From Methylorubrum thiocyanatum (GTDB lineage: Bacteria > Pseudomonadota > Alphaproteobacteria > Rhizobiales > Beijerinckiaceae), in assembly GCA_014138645.1 (NCBI GenBank), contig JACJIB010000001.1, positions 124,001-188,000 of the forward strand: DNA of 64,000 nucleotides, given 5' to 3'. How positions within the stretch are numbered: position 1 is the stretch's first letter; each line of letters begins with the position of its first letter. Position numbers and translations under genes: made by a program. Positions 52,906 to 61,664 of this stretch are shown here, piece by piece. The notes under the pieces were generated by a model. The model had not been told where the DNA came from. It did no database searches and saw only the letters and a program-made list of their open reading frames with translations.

Positions 52906-53757
52906 CTATGGCCCGCCGGGAGACGGTGCCTGATACGGATCTTGACTATTATGCTGTTCGAGGAAGATGTCGCGATCGATGACGTGTTCGGGTTCCAACC
53001 CGGCTTCCCCGAAGACGCGGATGAAATCGTTCCCGAGAAGCGAACGACACTCCATCATTGCCGCGTGCTGGGTTCGATTCATCTCTGCTAGGAAGTCGTC
53101 TTCGTCGATCTGGTGCTGATCGAGAAGGGCGGCGAGGTGCGACTGCTCCTCCCATAGCCGGCTTCTGATTGCGAGGAGATCCTCGAAGGTCTTCTGGCTG
53201 ACCCTGACGCCAGGCGCCGCCTCGATCAGCGCGCGAAGTTCGGCAACTCGCGCCGGATGGTAAACGTCCAACATTGTGTCCGTCTCCGATGCTGCCGGAT
53301 CGGCTTTCAAGCCATGGGCGCCGATCCGGAATTCCAGATACGTGCCGGCCGTTCTGCCTGCATCCAGCGGCCGGTCGGTGCCGCCGTTGGAACCATAGCA
53401 AGAACTGAACGACGGATGCTGCCTGTTCTTTCCATAAGTGCCGTAGGTAAAAACTGACAAAGCGTAACCGCGTGCTTTGGTTACCAAGACGTTGGCCGGA
53501 CCGAGGATCCAGTTCGCCGCCTGGTGGCAGACACCCGTTACTCCATAGATGAGGCCCGTCGTCGAATCCGGTCTCGAAAGGCAGTCTGCAATCGATGAGT
53601 CTCCTTGCCCGCTGCAGATTTCGCGGCCTCCCTGATGGCGACCGAAGCAGCCCCATCTGAGCCCGCAGGAACTGGCGACATAGGTGTGATCCCATTGCCT
53701 CGCATTTTGGGCCGGCATGGCGCGACCATAGAGAACCGCGCCCGGCTGACCCGCCAT
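52906..53757 (-). CDS. Unknown accessory protein with WDHTYV...GVCHQAAN domain
   Basis: 283 residues from the ATG at 53757 (GAGGAAG upstream); the open frame reaches 53892. No signal peptide. The N-terminal half (residues 20-110) has a striking conserved-looking order: WDHTYV (His 24), SCGLRWGCFGRHQGG, GREICSGQGDSSIADC, GVCHQAANWIL (Cys 77, His 78) and ARGYALSVFTYGTYGK. A His on an early strand followed by a Cys at the start of a helix is the arrangement of circularly permuted papain-like enzymes; this is a suggestion from layout only. Residues 165-265 are acidic helices (VAELRALIEAAPGVRVSQKT, EDDFLAEMNRTQHAAMMECR). Base composition is clearly lower in GC than the neighbours, a sign of transfer. 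Confidence 0.7.
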   Translation of the reverse strand: MAGQPGAVLYGRAMPAQNARQWDHTYVASSCGLRWGCFGRHQGGREICSGQGDSSIADCLSRPDSTTGLIYGVTGVCHQAANWILGPANVLVTKARGYALSVFTYGTYGKNRQHPSFSSCYGSNGGTDRPLDAGRTAGTYLEFRIGAHGLKADPAASETDTMLDVYHPARVAELRALIEAAPGVRVSQKTFEDLLAIRSRLWEEQSHLAALLDQHQIDEDDFLAEMNRTQHAAMMECRSLLGNDFIRVFGEAGLEPEHVIDRDIFLEQHNSQDPYQAPSPGGP

Positions 53758-53982
53758 ATCGGACTTCCTCGCCCAGGAGCTTCTGCTCTTGCAATCCGGG
53801 ACGCAAGCTAAGCTGCAACTTATGCAGTTAAAAGTTGTCGATTTGGCGTGTGAGATGCAGGTCGGACCGAGGCGCATCGTCGCGACAGGCAACGGGGCGG
53901 AAAATCAACCGATGACCTCGGCTTCCTCGGCCCTCCGTGGCATCGTGCGGCCCGGATCAAGACAGGCAAAGGGATAGTATCG

Positions 53983-54633
53983 ATGCAGGTGGAGAGCGGC
54001 GGCGCGGCGCGGGTGACGGTGGTGGATCACCCCCTCGTCCAGCACAAGCTGACGATGATGCGCGACGGCGAGCGCTCGACCAAGGGGTTCCGCGAACTCC
54101 TCAACGAGATCGGCATGCTGCTCGCCTACGAGGTGACCCGCGACCTGCCGCTCGAACCCGTCACCATCCAGACGCCGCTCCAGCCCATGGAGGGGCGCCG
54201 GATCGCCGGCAAGAAGCTGGTGCTCGCCCCGATCCTGCGGGCCGGCGTCGGCTTCCTCGACGGCATGCTCTCGCTGATGCCCTCGGCCCGCGTCGCCCAT
54301 ATCGGGCTCTACCGCGACCCCGACACGCTTCAGGCGGTGGAATACTATTTCAAGAGCCCGTCGGATCTGGCCGACCGCACGGTGCTGGTGCTCGACCCCA
54401 TGCTCGCCACCGCCAATTCCGCGGTGGCGGCGGTGGAGCGGCTCAAGAGCCGGGGCGCGAAGGATCTCCGCTTCGTCTGCCTGCTCGCCGCGCCGGAAGG
54501 CATCGCCCGCTTCCAAGAGGCGCATCCCGACGTCCCGGTCTGGACCGCGGCGATCGACAGCCACCTCAACGATCACGGCTACATCGTGCCGGGCCTCGGC
54601 GATGCGGGGGACCGGATGTACGGCACGCGCTGA
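53983..54633 (+). CDS. upp: Uracil phosphoribosyltransferase
   Basis: 216 residues. Salvages uracil with PRPP to UMP. Signatures: [41 protein letters not shown]-type stretch ([20 protein letters not shown]), the PRPP-binding [19 protein letters not shown], and [15 protein letters not shown] at the end. Length and motifs are standard. The ATG at 53983 is the natural start. It stands alone downstream of the divergent accessory gene, with 225 bases between the two starts. Confidence 0.96.
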   Translation: MQVESGGAARVTVVDHPLVQHKLTMMRDGERSTKGFRELLNEIGMLLAYEVTRDLPLEPVTIQTPLQPMEGRRIAGKKLVLAPILRAGVGFLDGMLSLMPSARVAHIGLYRDPDTLQAVEYYFKSPSDLADRTVLVLDPMLATANSAVAAVERLKSRGAKDLRFVCLLAAPEGIARFQEAHPDVPVWTAAIDSHLNDHGYIVPGLGDAGDRMYGTR

Positions 54634-54764
54634 TTCTCTCTGGATCGATAGGTTCGCGCTTCGTCATGCCGAAGATCATTCACGGCTCGACGCGCCCCGT
54701 CCCGTGCGCCATGTGACCCGCATCGCGAGCGATGAACCCGCCGCGTGAGCCCCGAGGAGGCCCC

Positions 54765-55775
54765 ATGCCCACGAACCTGCCCGAGACCATGCGCCAGATC
54801 CGCTTCACCGGCGCGGGCGGGCCTGAGGTCATCGCGGTCGAGACCGTGCCGCTGCCCAAGCCCGCGGCCGGGCAGGTGCTGGTCGAGGTGGTCGCGGCAG
54901 GCGTCAACCGGCCCGACATCATGCAGCGCCAGGGCAGCTACCCGCCGCCGAAGGGCGCGACCGAAATCCCCGGCCTGGAGATCGCCGGCCGCATCGCCGC
55001 GCTGGGTGAGGGCGTGACGGGATTTTCCGAAGGAGACGAGGTCTGCGCGCTGGTCATCAGCGGCGGCTATGCCGAGTTCGCCGTCGCCGAGGCCGGGCAG
55101 GTGCTCAAGCGGCCGGAGCCGCTCTCCCTGGTCGAGGCGGCGGGGCTGCCCGAGACCACCTTCACCGTCTATTCCACGGTGATCCAGCGCGGGCGGCTGA
55201 AGAAGGGTGAGACCTTCCTCGTCCATGGCGGATCGAGCGGGATCGGCACCACCGCGATCCAGATCGCCAAGCAGCACGGCGCCCGCGTTCTCACCACCGC
55301 CGGCTCCGCCGAGAAGTGCCGCTTCTGCGAGGAACTGGGAGCGGATGCCGCGATCAACTACCGCGAGTCGGATTTCGCCGAGGAGGTGAAGCGCCTCACC
55401 GACGGCCGCGGCGTCGACGTGATCCTGGACATGGTGGGTGCGGCCTATCTGCAGAAGAACATCGCCTCGCTGGCGGTGGAAGGGCGCCTCGTCCAGATCG
55501 CCTTCATGCAGGGCTACAAGGCCGAGAACCTGACGCTGACCCCGATCATGCTCAAGCGCCTGACCCTCACCGGCGCGACCCTGCGGGCTCAGGCCAAGGA
55601 GGCCAAGGCCGCCATCGCCGAGGGGCTGAAGCGGGATGTCTGGCCGCTGGTCGAAGCAGGCAAGATCCGGCCGATCGTCCACGCCACCTTCCCCCTGGAG
55701 GAGGCGCGCAAGGCCCATGAGCTGATGGAGACGAGCAGCCATTCGGGCAAGATCCTGCTCACGACCGGCCGCTAG
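54765..55775 (+). CDS. NAD(P)H:quinone oxidoreductase, zinc-independent MDR family
   Basis: 336 residues. Medium-chain dehydrogenase/reductase without zinc-ligand Cys clusters: MRQIRFTGAGGPEVIAVETV, GVNRPDIMQRQGSYPPPKGA, PGLEIAGRI, GDEVCALVISGGYAEFA, and the nucleotide-binding FLVHGGSSGIGTTAIQIAK (near residue 155). The PIG3/QOR-like subgroup is suggested by the GSYPPPKGAT segment and the AEFAVAEAGQVL stretch. It reduces quinones with NADPH in an antioxidant role (family knowledge). GAGGAGG precedes the ATG at 54765, chosen over the open frame's first ATG at 54732. Confidence 0.9.
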   Translation: MPTNLPETMRQIRFTGAGGPEVIAVETVPLPKPAAGQVLVEVVAAGVNRPDIMQRQGSYPPPKGATEIPGLEIAGRIAALGEGVTGFSEGDEVCALVISGGYAEFAVAEAGQVLKRPEPLSLVEAAGLPETTFTVYSTVIQRGRLKKGETFLVHGGSSGIGTTAIQIAKQHGARVLTTAGSAEKCRFCEELGADAAINYRESDFAEEVKRLTDGRGVDVILDMVGAAYLQKNIASLAVEGRLVQIAFMQGYKAENLTLTPIMLKRLTLTGATLRAQAKEAKAAIAEGLKRDVWPLVEAGKIRPIVHATFPLEEARKAHELMETSSHSGKILLTTGR

Positions 55776-55855
55776 CCTTCCGTTGCTGCACCCTGTCTGT
55801 CTCGAAAGCCGGAGACGACATTCGGGATGCGGCGCTCAAGGCGCAGCTTGCCTCA

Positions 55856-55881
55856 GGAACCCTCGAAGCCGGACCGGCGTT
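55856..55881 (+). promoter_or_regulatory. Sigma-EcfG promoter before small membrane protein
   Basis: GGAAC, 17 bases, CGTT: an exact match to the general-stress promoter consensus of Alphaproteobacteria, ending 59 bases before the ATG of the 92-residue membrane protein and after the previous gene's stop. The best such motif in this window. Confidence 0.7.
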
Positions 55882-55940
55882 GGCCAAGCATAACCGATGC
55901 TGACGCCGCCCCTTTCGCCGGGCGGAAGAGAGGGAATTTC

Positions 55941-56219
55941 ATGGCCCAGATCGAGAACCAAACCGATGCCCGCCAGGGCGCGAAGGGCAAGCCGGTCCTC
56001 TACGTGCTGGTGGCGAGCCTCGTGCTGCTGGCGGTCGCCACGGTCGGCCTCCTGAGCTGGAACCGGGCGGAGACCACCTCCGACTACGCCGGCAAGAGCC
56101 AGGAATCCGCCCGCGAGATGACGACGGGTTCCGTCAACAAGGCCCCGTCCTCCAACAGCGGCAACGTGCCGGCCGAGAACCCGGCCTATCCGCAGCCGGC
56201 GCAGAAGTCGGCCCAGTAA
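55941..56219 (+). CDS. Small single-span membrane protein, probable stress gene
   Basis: 92 residues: a short polar N-terminus (QIENQTDARQGAKGK), one membrane span (PVLYVLVASLVLLAVATVGLL), and a polar Ser/Pro/Gln-rich tail (about 50 residues) likely outside. I do not recognise a family. The ATG at 55941 has GAGAGGG six bases upstream; the open frame is longer (from 55827), but that part is Arg-rich and overlaps the promoter motif. The exact sigma-EcfG motif upstream and a strong terminator downstream define a single-gene stress transcript. Confidence 0.75.
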   Translation: MAQIENQTDARQGAKGKPVLYVLVASLVLLAVATVGLLSWNRAETTSDYAGKSQESAREMTTGSVNKAPSSNSGNVPAENPAYPQPAQKSAQ

Positions 56220-56241
56220 GGTCCGGCGCCCGGACCCACGA

Positions 56242-56276
56242 AAAAGCCGCCCGAGACTGTGTCTCGGGCGGCTTTT
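56242..56276. terminator. Bidirectional intrinsic terminator
   Basis: AAAAGCCGCCCGAGAC and GTCTCGGGCGGCTTTT form a perfect 16-bp stem with a 3-base loop, between the convergent small membrane gene and hbd. TTTTCTTTT follows on the plus strand and an A-run precedes it, so it can work in both directions. Confidence 0.92.
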
Positions 56277-56299
56277 CTTTTGAGGCCGGAGGCCCGTGT

Positions 56300-57181
56300 T
56301 CAGCGCGTGGGGATCGGCGTCTCGCCGCGATAATCGTAGAAGCCGCGCTTGGTCTTGCGGCCGAGCCAGCCGGCCTCGACGTACTTCACCAGCAGCGGGC
56401 AGGGGCGGTACTTCGAATCGGCCAGCCCCTCGTAGAGAACCTGCATCACCGACAGGCAGGTATCGAGGCCGATGAAGTCGGCGAGCTGGAGCGGCCCCAT
56501 CGGGTGGTTGGCGCCGAGCCGCATCGCGGTGTCGATCGACTCGACCGAGCCCACGCCCTCGTAGAGGGTGTAGATCGCCTCGTTGATCATCGGCAGCAGG
56601 ATGCGGTTGACGATGAAGGCCGGGAAATCCTCCGACATGGTCGAGGTCTTGCCGAGCCGGGCGATGAAGGCCTTGGCCGATTCGTAGGTCGGATCCTCGG
56701 TGGCGATGCCGCGGATCAGCTCGACGAGCTGCATCACCGGCACCGGGTTCATGAAGTGGATGCCGATGAAGCGGTCCGGCCGATCGGTCGAAGCCGCGAG
56801 CCGGGTGATCGAGATCGAGGAGGTGTTGGTCGCGACCAACGCGTCGGGCTTGAGCGAGGGGCAGAGCGCCTGGAAGATCTTGCGCTTGGTCGCCTCGTCC
56901 TCGGTCGCGGCCTCGATGACGAGGTCGCAGGGCGCGAGGTCGTCGTAGCTGCGCGCGGCGGCGATGCGCGCCAGGGCGCTGCGGCGCTGCTCGTCGCTGA
57001 GCGAGCCCTTCTGGACCTGCCGCGTGAGGTTTGCATCGATCAGCGCGAGACCAGCCTCGATCCGGTCGGGATCGCGGTCGTTCAGCCGGACGTCGAGGCC
57101 CGACGCCGCGCAGACATGCGCGATGCCGTTCCCCATCTGGCCGGCACCGACGATGCCGACCGTCTTGATCTCGATGCCCAT
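56300..57181 (-). CDS. hbdA: 3-hydroxybutyryl-CoA dehydrogenase
   Basis: 293 residues. NAD(P)-dependent oxidation/reduction between 3-hydroxybutyryl-CoA and acetoacetyl-CoA. Rossmann motif VGIVGAGQMGNGIAH (residues 8-22), LVIEAATEDEATKRKIF, ATNTSSISIT, GIHFMNPVPVMQLVE (catalytic His), NRILLPMINEAI and GPLQLADFIGLDTCL in the C-terminal domain. In methylotrophs such an enzyme can serve the ethylmalonyl-CoA pathway or PHB metabolism; the neighbouring etfAB and pduO fit acyl-CoA chemistry. The ATG at 57181 is preferred over upstream in-frame starts. Confidence 0.94.
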   Translation of the reverse strand: MGIEIKTVGIVGAGQMGNGIAHVCAASGLDVRLNDRDPDRIEAGLALIDANLTRQVQKGSLSDEQRRSALARIAAARSYDDLAPCDLVIEAATEDEATKRKIFQALCPSLKPDALVATNTSSISITRLAASTDRPDRFIGIHFMNPVPVMQLVELIRGIATEDPTYESAKAFIARLGKTSTMSEDFPAFIVNRILLPMINEAIYTLYEGVGSVESIDTAMRLGANHPMGPLQLADFIGLDTCLSVMQVLYEGLADSKYRPCPLLVKYVEAGWLGRKTKRGFYDYRGETPIPTR

Positions 57182-57339
57182 ACCCGTCTCGCGTCCTACC
57201 TGCTGCGGCATCGTCCTCTCGACCGCACCCCTAGAATGCGGCACTGCAACAAATGCGTCAAACCGGTCTCAAGCCGCAGGCACCTGAGCCGGTTCGACGG
57301 TGCCGCGAGGCGCGTGACCGAACCGCTTACCGATCCCGC

Positions 57340-58293
57340 TTACCGATCCTTGGCCTTGGCGATCTCGGCCTGCAAGTCCGGAACGACCTGGAACAGGTCG
57401 CCGACCAGCCCGTAATCCGCCACCTGGAAGATCGGCGCGTCCTCGTCCTTGTTCACGGCGACGATGATCTTCGAGTCCTTCATGCCGGCCAGGTGCTGGA
57501 TCGCGCCGGAGATGCCGACGGCGACGTAGAGGTCGGGCGCCACCACCTTGCCGGTCTGGCCGACCTGCCAGTCGTTGGGGGCGTAGCCCGCATCCACCGC
57601 CGCGCGGGAGGCGCCGACCGCGGCGCCGAGGGCGTCGGCCAGCGGCTCGATCAGCTCCTTGAACTTCTCCGCCGAGCCGAGCGAACGGCCGCCGGAGACG
57701 ATGAACTTGGCGGAGGCCAGCTCCGGCCGGTCGGACTTGGCGATCTCTTCCGACTTGTAGGCGGCGCCGAGCGCGTCGGGTGCCGCCGCCGAGAGGGACT
57801 CGACCGGAGCGGCCGCGCCGCCCTCTTCCGCCGGCTTGAAGGCCGCGGTGCGCACGGTGATGACGCGCTTGCCCGCGCCCGCCTGCACCGTCTGGATCGC
57901 GTTGCCGGCGTAGATCGGCCGCTCGAAGGTGCCGGGCGCGACCACCTTGATGATGTCGGAGATCTGCGCGACGTCGAGGAGGGCGGCCACGCGCGGCAGG
58001 GTGTTCTTGCCCGTCGTCGTGGCGGCGGCGACGATCGCCTCGTAGGGCTCGGCGATCGCGGCGATCAGCGCGGCACTCGGCTCGGCGAGGTCGTGGTCGT
58101 AGGTGCCGTCCTCGGCATTCAGCACCTTCTCGACGCCGTCGAGCTTAGCCGCAGCCTCGGCTGCCGCCTTCGAGCCGGAGCCAAGCACCAGGGCGTGGAT
58201 GGGCGCTCCCAGTTCCTTGGCCGCGGTCAGCGCCTTCAGCGTGCCGTCCTTGATCTGTCCGTTGGCGTGCTCGACGTAGAGGAGCGTGGTCAT
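57340..58293 (-). CDS. etfA: Electron transfer flavoprotein alpha subunit
   Basis: 317 residues. FAD-binding subunit of the ETF heterodimer that carries electrons from acyl-CoA dehydrogenases to the membrane ETF-ubiquinone oxidoreductase. N-terminal domain [21 protein letters not shown]-terminal FAD domain with [80 protein letters not shown] and [19 protein letters not shown], all standard. etfB lies immediately upstream (68-base gap) on the same strand, hbdA downstream. Confidence 0.96.
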   Translation of the reverse strand: MTTLLYVEHANGQIKDGTLKALTAAKELGAPIHALVLGSGSKAAAEAAAKLDGVEKVLNAEDGTYDHDLAEPSAALIAAIAEPYEAIVAAATTTGKNTLPRVAALLDVAQISDIIKVVAPGTFERPIYAGNAIQTVQAGAGKRVITVRTAAFKPAEEGGAAAPVESLSAAAPDALGAAYKSEEIAKSDRPELASAKFIVSGGRSLGSAEKFKELIEPLADALGAAVGASRAAVDAGYAPNDWQVGQTGKVVAPDLYVAVGISGAIQHLAGMKDSKIIVAVNKDEDAPIFQVADYGLVGDLFQVVPDLQAEIAKAKDR

Positions 58294-58361
58294 CGGCGAA
58301 ACTTCTCAGAAAGAGGGGAGGGGGCGCCGCTCGACCGGATCCGGGAGCGGCGCCGACGGGA

Positions 58362-59111
58362 TCAGAGCACGCCGGCTTCGACCTTGAGCTTCTGCACCAG
58401 CTCGGCCGCGGAACCGACTTTGACGCCCGCCTGCCGGCCCGGCGGTTCGGCGACCTTGAGCACGGTCAGCTTCGGCGTGACGTCGATCCCGAGCCCCTCC
58501 GGAGACAGCTCCTCCAGCGGCTTCTTCTTCGCCTTCATGATGTTGGGCAGGCTCGCGTAGCGCGGCTCGTTGAGGCGCAGGTCGGTCGTGACGATCGCCG
58601 GCAGCTTCAGCGAGACCGTCTGGAGGCCGCCATCGACCTCGCGGGTCACGTCGATCGCGCCCTCGCCGAATTCGAGCTTGAAGGCGAAGGTGCCCTGCGG
58701 CCAGCCGAGGAGCGCCGCCAGCATCTGGCCGGTCTGGTTCGAGTCGTCGTCGATCGCCTGCTTGCCGAGGATGACGAGGTTCGGGCTCTCCTTCTCGACC
58801 ACCGCCTTCAGCACCTTGGCGACGGCGAGCGGCTCGCAGTTCACATCGGTCTTGACCAGGATCGCCCGGTCGGCGCCCATGGCCAGCGCGGTGCGCAGGG
58901 TCTCCTGCGCCTGCTGCGGACCGATCGAGACGGCGACGATCTCGGTGACCTTGCCCTTTTCCTTCAGACGGATCGCCTCCTCGACGGCGATCTCGTCGAA
59001 GGGGTTCATCGACATCTTGACGTTGGCAAGCTCGACGCCCGACCCGTCGGCCTTGACGCGGATCTTCACGTTGTAATCGACGACCCGCTTGACGGGCACC
59101 AGAACCTTCAT
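58362..59111 (-). CDS. etfB: Electron transfer flavoprotein beta subunit
   Basis: 249 residues. AMP-binding partner of EtfA. Signatures: [20 protein letters not shown] at the start, [51 protein letters not shown] and [20 protein letters not shown] with the ETF beta signature, plus the C-terminal arm. The open frame is longer, but the ATG at 59111 gives the typical N-terminus. It precedes etfA and follows pduO on the same strand, a conserved alphaproteobacterial order. Confidence 0.96.
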   Translation of the reverse strand: MKVLVPVKRVVDYNVKIRVKADGSGVELANVKMSMNPFDEIAVEEAIRLKEKGKVTEIVAVSIGPQQAQETLRTALAMGADRAILVKTDVNCEPLAVAKVLKAVVEKESPNLVILGKQAIDDDSNQTGQMLAALLGWPQGTFAFKLEFGEGAIDVTREVDGGLQTVSLKLPAIVTTDLRLNEPRYASLPNIMKAKKKPLEELSPEGLGIDVTPKLTVLKVAEPPGRQAGVKVGSAAELVQKLKVEAGVL

Positions 59112-59273
59112 GGCTGTCGCTTTCCTCCGTTCCTGCGAAGTCCCGGCGTCACTTGGCGGACGGCTCTCGGACCCGCTTGACCGCATTCGATGGGATTGTC
59201 AGGGCGGCGGGACCGTAGCGAGGCGATTTCCCGCTTGTCAACGCGCCTTATCGGGGGCGTGACCTGCGGAACT

Positions 59274-59846
59274 TCAACGGTTCTGGCCCGGCACCCAGAG
59301 CACGTCGTCGGCGCCGTCGCGGTTGGCCGCGCGGGAGGCCACGAACAGGAAGTCCGACAGCCGGTTAAGGTATTGCAGGGCTTCGGCCGAGATCGCCTCG
59401 CTCTCGACCCCCGACAGGGCGACCACCAGCCGCTCGGCGCGGCGGCAGACGGTGCGGGCGAGGTGGAGCGCGGCGGCTGTGGCCGAGCCGCCGGGCAGGA
59501 CGAAGGATTTCAGCGGCGGGATGTTGGCGTTGAGCGCATCGATCTCCGCCTCCAGCCGCTGGACCTGGGCGGCGACGACCCGCAGGGGCTCGTAGCCCAG
59601 CGGCGTGTCGCTCGGCGGCGTGGCGAGGTCGGCGCCCAGATCGAACAGGTCGTTCTGAATCCGCGCCAGCATGGCATCCAGCGCCGGTTCGGCGGTGAGG
59701 CGGGCGAGCCCGATGCAGGCATTGGTCTCGTCGACCGTGCCGTAGGCCTCCACCCGCAGATCCGCCTTAGAGCGACGCTCGCCATTGGCGAGCCCGGTCG
59801 TGCCCTGGTCGCCGGTGCGGGTGTAGATGCGGTTGAGCTTGACCAA
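59274..59846 (-). CDS. ATP:cob(I)alamin adenosyltransferase, PduO type
   Basis: 190 residues from a TTG start (GGGAGAG five bases upstream), giving MVKLNRIYTRTGDQGTTGLA. PduO-type signatures: YTRTGDQGTTGL, GTVDETNACIGLA, RIQNDLFDLGADLATP, FVLPGGSATAAALHLARTVC and RRAERLVV, LQYLNRLSDFLFVASR. It makes adenosylcobalamin for B12-dependent mutases such as methylmalonyl-CoA and ethylmalonyl-CoA mutase, which fits a methylotroph. The order pduO-etfB-etfA-hbd is a common alphaproteobacterial block; here pagL and the lipocalin-like gene separate it from the HIG1 gene at 61.4 kb. Confidence 0.93.
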   Translation of the reverse strand: MVKLNRIYTRTGDQGTTGLANGERRSKADLRVEAYGTVDETNACIGLARLTAEPALDAMLARIQNDLFDLGADLATPPSDTPLGYEPLRVVAAQVQRLEAEIDALNANIPPLKSFVLPGGSATAAALHLARTVCRRAERLVVALSGVESEAISAEALQYLNRLSDFLFVASRAANRDGADDVLWVPGQNR

Positions 59847-59882
59847 GGCGTCTCTCCCGCGGGCCCGATGTTCTTCGCAATG

Positions 59883-59922
59883 AAAGACCCGCCGGGCGAT
59901 GTTTCGCGCCCGGCGGGTCTTT
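59883..59922 (-). terminator. Strong terminator downstream of the pagL-like gene
   Basis: AAAGACCCGCCGGGCG and CGCCCGGCGGGTCTTT form a perfect 16-bp stem with an 8-base loop. It lies 43 bases past the stop of the lipid A deacylase gene, upstream of pduO, and ends in TTTC on the minus strand. Confidence 0.85.
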
Positions 59923-59940
59923 GCAAGCCGTAAAAGCCTG

Positions 59941-59962
59941 GCGGGCCGCAAAAGCGGCCCGC
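59941..59962 (-). other. Second hairpin after the pagL-like gene
   Basis: GCGGGCCGC and GCGGCCCGC form a 9-bp stem with an AAAA loop, two bases after the stop codon and just before the main terminator. Two successive hairpins should isolate this gene from pduO. Confidence 0.6.
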
Positions 59963-59964
59963 GG

Positions 59965-60603
59965 TCAGAAGGTGTAGCCGAGCTTGCCGCCGAAATTGGT
60001 CAGGCCGCGGTTGTCGCCGCACAGGCCGGCATTCGACATGTGCTCGACGGTGGCCATCACGCTCCAATGCTCGTCGATGCGGAAGCCAAGCGCCGCCGCC
60101 TCGCGGAACAGCGGGTTGCAGCCCAGAGCATTGAAGCCGTAGGGGGCGTTCGCCTTCAGGCCGGTATAGCCGTTATGGGCGGCGCCGCCGAAGAAGCCTT
60201 CGAGGAAGACGCGCCGGCCCAGCGTCTCGGGGAAGAGATCCACGGTCCAGGTGGCGCCGATATAGGCATAGCTGGTGCGGCCGCCGGTGTTGTAGCTGCC
60301 GCCTACGGTCGGCCGCGGCACGAAGGCCTGCCAGAATGGATCGGTGGTCACGAGCGGCTTGGCGAACAGGATTTCGCCGTTGACGTTCGCGGTGCTGAAG
60401 CCCGGCAGCTTGCCCTCGGCGCTGCCCGGATCCTGAACCGAGCCGCCGATGCGGACCTCGGAGACGATCGAGTAGGGCTGGACGGGAGCGAAGTAGGGCG
60501 GCGGTGCGGGGGCCCGGGCGGCGCCGAGATCGGCAGCCTGCGTGGCCGTGACGGCCGAAGCGGCGAGGACGCCGACGAGAATCCGGGCAAGGGGTGACTT
60601 CAT
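59965..60603 (-). CDS. pagL: PagL-type lipid A 3-O-deacylase
   Basis: 212 residues with a signal peptide (LARILVGVLAASAVTATQAA). The mature part is an eight-strand outer-membrane barrel; the C-terminal catalytic motif is VEHMSNAGLCG (His about 188, Ser about 190; H-x-S-N-A), then NRGLTNFGGKLGYTF, which matches PagL acyloxyacyl hydrolases. PagL removes the 3-position acyl chain from lipid A and can lower endotoxic signalling and change membrane charge. The C-terminus ends in Phe as outer-membrane barrels do. The ATG at 60603 starts the signal peptide. It is divergent from the lipocalin-like gene. Confidence 0.88.
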   Translation of the reverse strand: MKSPLARILVGVLAASAVTATQAADLGAARAPAPPPYFAPVQPYSIVSEVRIGGSVQDPGSAEGKLPGFSTANVNGEILFAKPLVTTDPFWQAFVPRPTVGGSYNTGGRTSYAYIGATWTVDLFPETLGRRVFLEGFFGGAAHNGYTGLKANAPYGFNALGCNPLFREAAALGFRIDEHWSVMATVEHMSNAGLCGDNRGLTNFGGKLGYTF

Positions 60604-60870
60604 CGGCGGGCGGTCCGTCCGTTTCAACCCGCCTCGAATATCACGGTGCCCGAAGCGCAGCCCGCGGATTCATCCGGCTTCCACGTTTTTGCCGGTCCGG
60701 TGGGGCGCCGACGCCACAGTCGGGCTTGAACTGCAACCACACCGCGCAGGGTTCCGCAGGTCTGACTGAGACGGGCATGGCTGCAATGCAGCGGATGATG
60801 CGTCGCACCGGCCGGTATCGCGTTGATCGCGAGCCTCTTCCGAGAGGCGCCACAGGCAAAAGGATGGACC

Positions 60871-61380
60871 ATGCGGACAACGATGAGAATGCCGGCAGCC
60901 GCGACCTTGGCCGTGACCTTGGCGGCGAGTTCGGCACTGACGGTGGCTCGGGCGCAGAGCGACACCCCGCTCGAGGGCCTGTGGAAGCTGGTCTCCTACG
61001 AGGTGGAGGTCCGCAAGGATGGCGAGACGCTGCCGGTGATGGGCGAACATCCGACCGGCTACGCCTACTTCACCCCGGAGAAGCGCGTGTTCTTCGTGCT
61101 GACGGGGGAGGGCCGCAAGCCCGCCAAGGACGACGCGCAGCGCGCCCAACTCCTGGAGACTCTCGTCTCCTACACCGGCAAGTTCCGCCTCGACGGTGAC
61201 AAGTGGATCGCCGATCTCGATGTCGCCTGGGATCCGAAATGGGTCGGCACGGAGCAGACCCGCACGTTCACGCTCGACGGCGGGCGCCTGCGGGTGCTGA
61301 CCCCCTGGCGGGTCATGCCGAACTGGGCCGACAAGGGCGAAACCCGCAGCATCGTCACCTTCGAGCGCGCGAAGGATTGA
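60871..61380 (+). CDS. Lipocalin-like exported protein
   Basis: 169 residues. Signal peptide (MPAAATLAVTLAASSALTVARA, cleavage before QSD). The mature part is a beta-barrel-like domain with PLEGLWKLVSYEVEV, HPTGYAYFTPEKRVFFVLTG, VSYTGKFRLDGDKWIADLDV and TRSIVTFER, matching the lipocalin-like (Lipocalin_5) family of small periplasmic proteins of unknown ligand. The ATG at 60871 has AAAGGA upstream. It is divergent from the pagL-like gene (267 bases between starts), which together form an insert in the pduO/HIG1 neighbourhood. Confidence 0.8.
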   Translation: MRTTMRMPAAATLAVTLAASSALTVARAQSDTPLEGLWKLVSYEVEVRKDGETLPVMGEHPTGYAYFTPEKRVFFVLTGEGRKPAKDDAQRAQLLETLVSYTGKFRLDGDKWIADLDVAWDPKWVGTEQTRTFTLDGGRLRVLTPWRVMPNWADKGETRSIVTFERAKD

Positions 61381-61398
61381 GAAGGCAGGGGCGGGCGC

Positions 61399-61584
61399 TC
61401 AGGCCGTCCGCCACCAGACCACGCCCATGATGACGATGATCGCGACGAATTGCAGGAGCACGCGCAGGCGCATCAGCTTCTGCGAGAGGTTGGCGCTGCC
61501 GCCGCGCATCATGTTGACGAGGCCGAGGAGCAGCACCACGGCGACGGCGAGGCAGGCGAGAAGGACGAGCTGGTTGGCGGACAT
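61399..61584 (-). CDS. HIG1-domain twin-transmembrane protein
   Basis: 61 residues with two membrane spans (LVLLACLAVAVVLLLGLVNM and LLQFVAIIVIMGVVWW) joined by a short basic loop with RGGSANLSQKLMRLRVLLQF. This is the HIG1_N (hypoxia-induced protein) family, small inner-membrane proteins linked to cytochrome oxidase assembly in mitochondria; bacterial members are often next to pduO. Here it is 1.55 kb from pduO on the same strand. It is convergent with the lipocalin-like gene, 18 bases away. Confidence 0.88.
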   Translation of the reverse strand: MSANQLVLLACLAVAVVLLLGLVNMMRGGSANLSQKLMRLRVLLQFVAIIVIMGVVWWRTA

Positions 61585-61664
61585 GAGGCGGGAATCTCGA
61601 GTCGGTGATCTCGTAGGCGACCGCGCTCACGCGAGCGCGGTCCGGGCGGTCGGTGTTCGGGGCG

